DNA of 64,000 bases, from positions 24,074,001 to 24,138,000 of the forward strand of contig NC_092312.1 of assembly GCF_036785885.1 (NCBI RefSeq), written 5' to 3'. The translations under genes and the position numbers were made by a program. Positions 57,376 through 64,000 of the stretch are shown in pieces. A model generated the notes under the pieces. It worked only from the letters and a program-made list of their open reading frames with translations. It searched no databases and was not told the origin of the DNA. How positions within the stretch are numbered: the first letter of the stretch is position 1; every line of letters starts with the position of its first letter. The stretch is from Coffea arabica. Lineage: Eukaryota; Streptophyta; Magnoliopsida; Gentianales; Rubiaceae.

Positions 57376-59416
57376 GGGTTATTATCACTTTACCCACATT
57401 TTGTGCTACTATCAATTTCTCCCTTAACGTTATCTTTTAGTCACTTTACCCCCAAAACTAACGTAAAATTTAACGGAGTTCGTTAATTAAAGTGAAACGA
57501 CATGTTTAACCCTTAAAATTATTATCACTTTACCCTCATAAAATATAGTCTCATTATTAATTTACCCCCTACAGTTATTTTTTAGGCAATTTATCCTACC
57601 ATTAAACCTACTTAGCAAGTTAACAAATTTTAGAAGAAAATACCCTCCTCTTTGCATAATAAAAATAATAAAGAAATTTAGAGTGACTCTTCTCCTTTTA
57701 AGTATTAAGAAAAAATGTCAAAATATTAATTTCTTTTTTCTTGACAATCTTATTAATATTACAAAAATAGAAAGATAGAGAGGGGGAGGGGGAGAGGGAG
57801 AGCTAAATTTTTTTTTAAAAATTACAAATAAAAAAGAATTAAATGCTTTTATTATTTTAAAATTATTTCATTTTTTTGTTTACTACCAAATTCCAATCCT
57901 AATCTCGATAACTTTAACGTTATACCATAATGTTAGACTTTTCTTTATTTTCTTTTTTTTTTTTTGCAAAATCTAATTTTTTTGTCTCCTTCTTTCCTAT
58001 CTCTTTTTCTTTTCCTAGTATTAATAAATGTGAAAAAAAGAAATTTGAGAAAATCCTTTTATTTTTATGTTTTTGGATTTCTTAAAGTGAAAAAAAGGAA
58101 GAATAACCATTCCAATTTTTTTTAATTTTTAATTATATATAAAGAAGGGTAAATATATTTAAAATTTTTTAACCATACTAGTTAAATTAACGATGGGGTA
58201 AAATGCCTAGAAAATAATATTAGAAATTAAAGTGATTGTATCACTATAATCTAAACGAATAAAGTGATAATAACAATGTAGTAATGCTATAAAATAAAAA
58301 GCTATTTTTGTCCAAAATTTTTTAATATGTTGAGTTAAATTACTTAGGGTTAATCACATTTTATCCCCTTAAAGAATACCCCATTTCTCAGTTTAGCTCC
58401 TAACCTTTAATTTTGCTCACTTAACCCCCTTTAGAACAAAATTGTTCTTACATTATTTTGACTTTTCATTTACCTTGTTTTCCTTTCTTTTATTTTTTTC
58501 TCTTTCTTCTTTATTTAATTCTTCATCTTTTTCATAAAAATCTTCACTTTAACGATTGAAATTAAAAAAGAGAAATTGCAGAGATCTATCTTCTCCTTAA
58601 ATGATTAAAAAAATATTCAAATCACTTTCCTAAAATACAATTTTTTAGCCTTTCAATTCTTTTAATTTTGGGTTTTCCTCTTTTCTTTCTAGTTTCTCAT
58701 TTTATTCCCAAGAAAATATCTTAAGATAAAATTGTGACCTGATTAATAATCATCAATTGAAATTGTGACACGTGGCATCATACAAAAAATCAAAATTAGT
58801 TTTTTGTGCCTTTTAAACCTTCACCCAGAAATATGCAATTACAAACTCAAAATAAAAATTTTCGTTGAAATAGAATTTCTATTGGGAAGGATGAAAGCGA
58901 GAAGAAAGAGAAAAAAATAAAAAAAAGGAAAACAATTTCATCTTATGATATTTTCTTGAGAATAAAATGAGAAACTAGAAAGGAAAGAGGAAAATCCAAA
59001 ATTAAAAGAATTGAAAGGCTAAAAAATTGTATTTTAGGAAAGTAATTTGAATATTTTTTTAATCATTTAAGGTGAAGATAGATCTCTGCAATTTCTTTTT
59101 TTTTAATTTCAATCATTAAGGTGAAGATTTTTGTGAGAAAGAGGAAGAATTAAATAAAGAAGAAAAAGAAAAAGAAATAAAAGAAAGAAAACAAGGTAAA
59201 TGAAAAGTCAAACTAATGCAAGGGCAATTTTGTCCTAAAGGGGGTTAAGTGAGCAAAATTAAAAGTTAGGGGGGTAAACTGAGAAATGAGATATTCTTTA
59301 AGGGAATAAAATGTGATTAACCCAATTAGTTATGGGGGTAAAGTGACTAAAACATAATGTTAGGGGGTAAACTGATAGTAGTGATATAGTTTGATGGGAT
59401 AAAGTGATAATAATCC
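57376..59416. mobile_element. Mutator-like foldback element D, containing nested element B
   Basis: Starts GGGTTATTATCACTTTACCC and ends with the inverted form of GGATTATTATCACTTTATCC. It is flanked by exact 9-bp repeats AAAAAGAAA (57367-57375 and 59417-59425). A related inner inverted pair (about 57518 and about 58282) shows the same ATTATTATCACTTTA motif, so D is itself compound. Copy B of the other family sits inside its right half. No coding frame. Confidence 0.85.
58347..59323. mobile_element. Mutator-like foldback element, copy B, nested in D
   Basis: 977 bp, same family as copies A and C. Flanks AATTACTTA (58338-58346) and AATTAGTTA (59324-59332) agree at 8 of 9. The central non-palindromic part runs in the opposite direction to that of A and C, so it is inserted in reverse orientation. 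Confidence 0.92.
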
Positions 59417-59470
59417 AAAAAGAAAATACCCTTGAGAACTCAACCAGGTCAAGTCTTGAATTTTTTATTT

Positions 59471-60452
59471 GGGTTAATCACATTTTATCCCCTTAAAGAA
59501 TGCCTCATTTCTCAGTTTACCTCCTAACCTTTAATTTTGCTCACTTAACCCCCTTCAGGACAAAATTGCCCTTGCATTATTTTGACTTTTCATTTACCTT
59601 GTTTTCCTTTCTTTTATTTCTTTTTCTCTTTTTTCTTTATTTAATTCTTCCTCTTTCCCACAAAAATCTTCATCTTAATGATTGAAATTAAAAAAGAGGA
59701 ATTGCAGAGATCTTTCTTCTCTTTAAATGATTAAAAAAATATTCAAATCATTTTCCTAAAATAAAATTTTTTTAGCCTTTCAATTCTTTTAATTTTGGAT
59801 TTTCCTCTTTCCTTTCTAGTTTCTCATTTTATTCTCAAGAAAATATCATAAGATGAAATTGTTTTCCTTTCTTTTATTTCTTTTTCTCTTTCTTCTCTCT
59901 TTCATCTTTTCCAATAGAAATTCCATTTCAAACAAAAGTTTTGTTTTGAGTTTTTAATTGCATATTTCTGGGTCAAGGTTTAAAAGGCATCAAAAACTAA
60001 TTTTGATTTTTTGTATGATGCCACGTGTCACAAATTTCAATTGATGATTATTAATCAGGTCACAATTTCATCTTAAAATATTTTCTTGGGAATAAAATGA
60101 GAAACTAGAAAGGAAAGAGAAAAATCCAAAATTAAAAGAATTGAAAGGCAAAAAAATTGTATTTTAGGAAAGTTATTTGAATATTTTTTTAATCATTTAA
60201 GGAGAAAATAGATCTCTACAATTTCTCTTTTTTAATTTCAATCATTAAGGTGAAGATTTTTGTGGGAAAGAGGCAGAATTAAATAGAGAAGAAAGAGAAA
60301 AAGAAATAAAAGAAAAGAAAACAAGGTAAACGAAAAGTCAAAATAATGCAAGGGCAATTTTGTCCTAAAGGGGGTTAAGTGAGCAAAATTAAAGGTTAGG
60401 GGGTAAATTGAGAAATGGGATATTCTTTAAAGGGATAAAATGTGATTAACCC
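59471..60452. mobile_element. Mutator-like foldback element, copy C
   Basis: 982 bp, same family and orientation as copy A. Exact 9-bp flanks TTTTTATTT (59462-59470 and 60453-60461). It lies only 54 bases beyond the right end of element D. Confidence 0.93.
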
Positions 60453-63400
60453 TTTTTATTTTTGCAAGAATGTGGGAAAAAAAAGCTCACACAAGTCTTC
60501 ACTTTTGCACTTCAAGAAATGTCCTTAGTTGTTGTCATTCCAATTAACAACGACATGGAATAAGATGAAAGGGTTAATTCGACCGCTGAACTTCTCTCCA
60601 AAAAGTAAACATAATCTATGAATAGTTAGGTTTTGTCAAGATGCTAGTTAAGCCAATATGAGTACATCTTTCTATCTAGAGGACTAAAGATAATTAACTT
60701 GAATGTAGGATTGTTAACTTGAATGTAGCGTGAGTTTATTCTATTCAAGGGACGATATTTTCAATCTATTTTGAGCTAAAGAAAATTAGGAAAGTGCATA
60801 TTTCAGGAAAAAACTTGAAAATCTTGATTAATTATTGCTTTGATTTGTTTTTGAAGAAGTATTCTTTAAATAATTGCATATATAACTATTGAGGCGCCCA
60901 ATAGTCAAAAAAGAATTTTTAGAGTTTTTCTACAGTTAAATTTAGAATTCGAATTTAGAGTGGAAAGGATGTGGAAATGGGTGAAAATAAAAAAAAAATA
61001 GTTTCACAGACACACATACATACATATTGTGCATTTATCATTTGAACTAAAAATTACAATTTTCACAATTCTAAATTAGATAATATGTACCATTGAATCG
61101 GTCTAGCGGATGGGGGGATGGCTCAGAATTTTTCCTACTGTTAGATTTAGAATTGAAATTCATCATGTGCTTAATAATTGGAGTAGAAAAGGTGGGTGAA
61201 GGGGTGGGAAAATAAAAAAAAAAAAATTTTGTGTCTTTATCATTTGAGCAAAAAATATTTTTACAATTCTGAATTGGATAATACGGACAGTGGCGCGTTA
61301 TCCCCTCGAAAAGCACGTGCACCTCACGTGACAACCGCCATTCATACATCCTATTTAAATATGATTTTCTAACGTAACGGAACACACCGACCGTAATCCG
61401 CTGCGCTGACAATTCCAAGCTTTCCCCTTTTAGGTATAAGATTCTTCACCTCTCATTTTCCAATTAATATCTGTATTCTTTTCGTAATTTTTGACTTCTT
61501 CTGCTAATTTCCTTATATATTGATGCAAATTTTGGTTCTTGGGTTAATTATTATACTTCCGATTTTGGTTGTTCTCTGTTTGATTGGCTTGAAATTTATT
61601 GAATTGGATTACTGGGATAAAGACGAAGCCTTTATTGTGTAAGTTTTTCGGTTTTGAATAATAAATTTACGTTCTTTTCATAATTATTCTGGTGGGATTC
61701 TTTACAGAAGCTTTTAGCTCAAAGTTTATGATTTTTGCTTGTGTTTGAGCTAACTTTTCGGGCTTTACGTTCTTTCTTTTTATGTTAGTTTTTAAGATAG
61801 GAATTCCTTGAAGATCCATATCCTTAGTTTATTGAATTTTGTGTTTTAAGTTTCAATTTTGTTTTTTGGATTTTGTTTTTAATATGGTTTTTTTTATGTT
61901 ATCTTCAGCCATATAATATGCATTCGGACAGTATTTGATGTTTATTTGTTTCGTGGTCATTGAAATGACTAATTAGTCATTGCATAATGATTTTGACATT
62001 TTTATTTGATTTGAGATTGAACCAATGCGTAAAAGGGGAGAATAAGTAAGTTCTTAATTAAAAAAAGGAATGTTGGACTAAACAGGATATTGATATTGTT
62101 GCTAGGAAGGGTTACCTGTTATTTGATTCCTATTCCAATCTTGATGAATTAATCTGCTTGTAAAACGTTCTTTGGATGCTAAATTGCACTTGATTTCCTT
62201 TGGAAGGCAATTATTTAAACTTTCCCTTTATGTTATGGTGTGAGCTCAGATCAGACAATTGGTGACCCGAGTCAAAGATCTTTTGTTCCGTAATCCTCTT
62301 TGATGAACTAGATTTTGTTTATCTGGTTGATAATACCCAGGAGATTTTAGTTGATGACTCACTTAATTGCTTCGTTGTTTGATAACAAACATATCTTGCT
62401 TTCTAACTCTATGCCTTAGATCGATTGCGGCTGTAAATGCAGTAGGAGGAGACTAAGTTTTAGTAGTATCTGAAAGAGCAAATGCTGTGCCTATGGTGGG
62501 GGTTCTATGTTGTTGAGTAGGAATCTTGAGAGGCTTACACTCCAATTTTCATCCTAGCCGATAGTTCCCATTTTTAAGCTGATTCATTTGAGCATATTTA
62601 TGTAGGAGTCCTAGTTTCTGGAACCTCAACGATATTATTACACTGAGACAAGAGCACGCTTCTTCTCCCTTTTATTTCTTTTTTCTTTTTCTTCATTTTA
62701 TTTGTGAATTTCCTAAATTTTTAAAGATTTTCTTGGTATGTCAGTGTGAACTTATCACTTGGTCAAGCTATGAGGATTTTGGATTGGAAATGTTACTTAC
62801 TGAATATGTCATATTGGAGTTAGAATATTCATAGTAGGTTGGGAGCTGTTACAGACTTCATGATGTCTATACTGATGTCACTGCACCAATGGTTTGGGTG
62901 CAACTCTTGTTTAGAGCTGTTAAATTAAGTATGGTTCTCTGCTGAAGCAACTTTAGTTTCATTGGGATTTATATCTAACACTGGAATTTGTCATTATGAG
63001 GAGTAGCCAAATAGTTGACAGCTGAATATAGGACATAAATTAGCTGGGCATATAGGAATGTTTTGAAACATGTGCAAACATCATGGATAAATTTTTGCGA
63101 AAGCATTTTGATTGTGAAAATGTTTTCCACGTTATTTCTTGTTTGAGTTTTCCAATCCAAGCTAGTTACGTGGATGCCTAAAATAAATGAAAAAATTTTG
63201 AGATTGCTTCTAATACTAATATGCCATTGGCTGCACAGTACTCCAAGTACTTCAGTTGCTATTGGCACTTGATGGATTTAGCAGTGTTTTTTGTGACTTG
63301 GACCATAACTATTGGCGTCTTCATGAGGTTTACCTACTAATCCAATATAAAATGAAAAATAAAACTGGAATGGATAGAAAAAATCTTTCACATATTTAGT

Positions 63401-64000
63401 TGTTCTGGCTTGCATGTCAAGTATGTCCGCTTGGATTTATCTTAAGGATCATTGTTTTTGCTCCCCAGTCTTTGATGACCAAGTTTGATGTCTGATTTGG
63501 CTTACCACAGTTGCAAGAGCAAAATTTATCTATCCTATATTGTCTTGCATTATAAGGTGCTTTTATCTTTATTTATTTTACGTAACCAGTTCTCTTTTCT
63601 GTACTTAATAAACACATTTTACATGTGGAGGGAGAGATTTCAGAAAACTCTTTATGCTGCTAATAAATTTTCTGGTCAGCATAATCTTTGTACCTGGACG
63701 GAGTTTTTATGAATGAAAAGAACTTGCATGATCTGCTTGTATGATGTCTGTTGCTGTCTACCTCCTGTCATTTGCTTCAACCATGAAATTGGTTATGTAG
63801 TTGACATGAGAAGTGGCAGGAAACCAGGCTGGTGATTTACTGGGCAGTCTTTTTGATATTTCATAGTGAGCTATGTTCTTACTGTTCCCTGTATAATCTC
63901 GTTCCACATATTTGCTGCCAATCTATTCATTTAATGGACCTTGGCTTAGGGCAGGACTGTAGTGAAAAAATACACATAATTTAGATAATAGAGGGTAATG
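60453..64000. other. Intergenic or intron-like DNA, no coding exon recognised
   Basis: About 61000-61290 has two related blocks (ATTTATCATTTGA / CTTTATCATTTGA, each followed by TTACAATTCT or similar). From about 61370 the character changes to T/G-rich, intron-like sequence. A possible donor occurs after CCCCTTTTAG (GTATAAG, about 61435), so this could be a 5' untranslated exon and long first intron of a plus-strand gene lying beyond the window. No coding exon was found to support that. Confidence 0.3.

Noticed and set aside
61071..61418. 115-residue minus-strand frame
   Set aside because: No motif, and it contains a low-complexity run (poly-Phe-like). It crosses a locally repeated block.

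Overview
This is an AT-rich plant nuclear window, most likely from a dicot. The genes are intron-rich with GT..AG junctions, the encoded families are plant families (an NPF7 transporter, a BSK pseudokinase), and the intergenic DNA is packed with plant-type non-autonomous transposons (hAT, Mutator-like, Helitron, SINE). I cannot name the species from sequence alone. Most open frames in the window are chance frames in AT-rich DNA.

Layout. 1-20.9 kb is gene-poor. It holds two hAT-type elements (4395-5253; 18758-19784), two minus-strand Helitron 3' ends (8831; 12577), a 524-bp tandem duplication (13394-14441) and an unrecognised, duplicated gene-like remnant (14.9-16.1 kb). 20.9-22.3 kb carries a five-exon plus-strand gene for a papain-like (C1A) cysteine protease. 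It has no visible prodomain and starts with a nuclear-localisation-like N-terminus. 22.7-26.5 kb is a broken, 5'-truncated COX10 (heme O synthase) copy on the minus strand, with a 981-bp foldback element in one intron. 26.8-27.2 kb is a frameshifted cystatin-like relic. 27.9-32.5 kb is a complete five-exon NPF7-type (NRT1.5/NRT1.8-like) transporter on the minus strand. 32.6-42.2 kb is intergenic: nested hAT/MITE elements, a SINE inside one copy of a tandem duplication, and a strong 87-bp inverted repeat. 42.2-50.4 kb is a complete ten-exon BSK2-like brassinosteroid-signalling pseudokinase on the minus strand. 52.0-53.3 kb is a Pack-MULE carrying fragments of a DRP3-type dynamin gene and a ribonucleotide reductase small-subunit gene joined in one frame. 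Next to it is a SINE. 55.7-60.5 kb holds another hAT element, a 46-bp minisatellite and a nested cluster of Mutator-like foldback elements with 9-bp target duplications. 60.5-64 kb shows no coding exon.

Functional genes I would trust: the C1A protease-like gene (intact frame, odd architecture), the NPF7 transporter and the BSK2-like gene. There is no operon logic. The neighbours are independent plant genes. The one suggestive link is the protease-like gene and the cystatin-like relic 5 kb apart, which share a similar 3' flank. The richest material for follow-up is the nuclear-type C1A protein, the in-frame DRP3/RNR2 Pack-MULE chimera, and the nested foldback family whose insertions can be dated by their target duplications.
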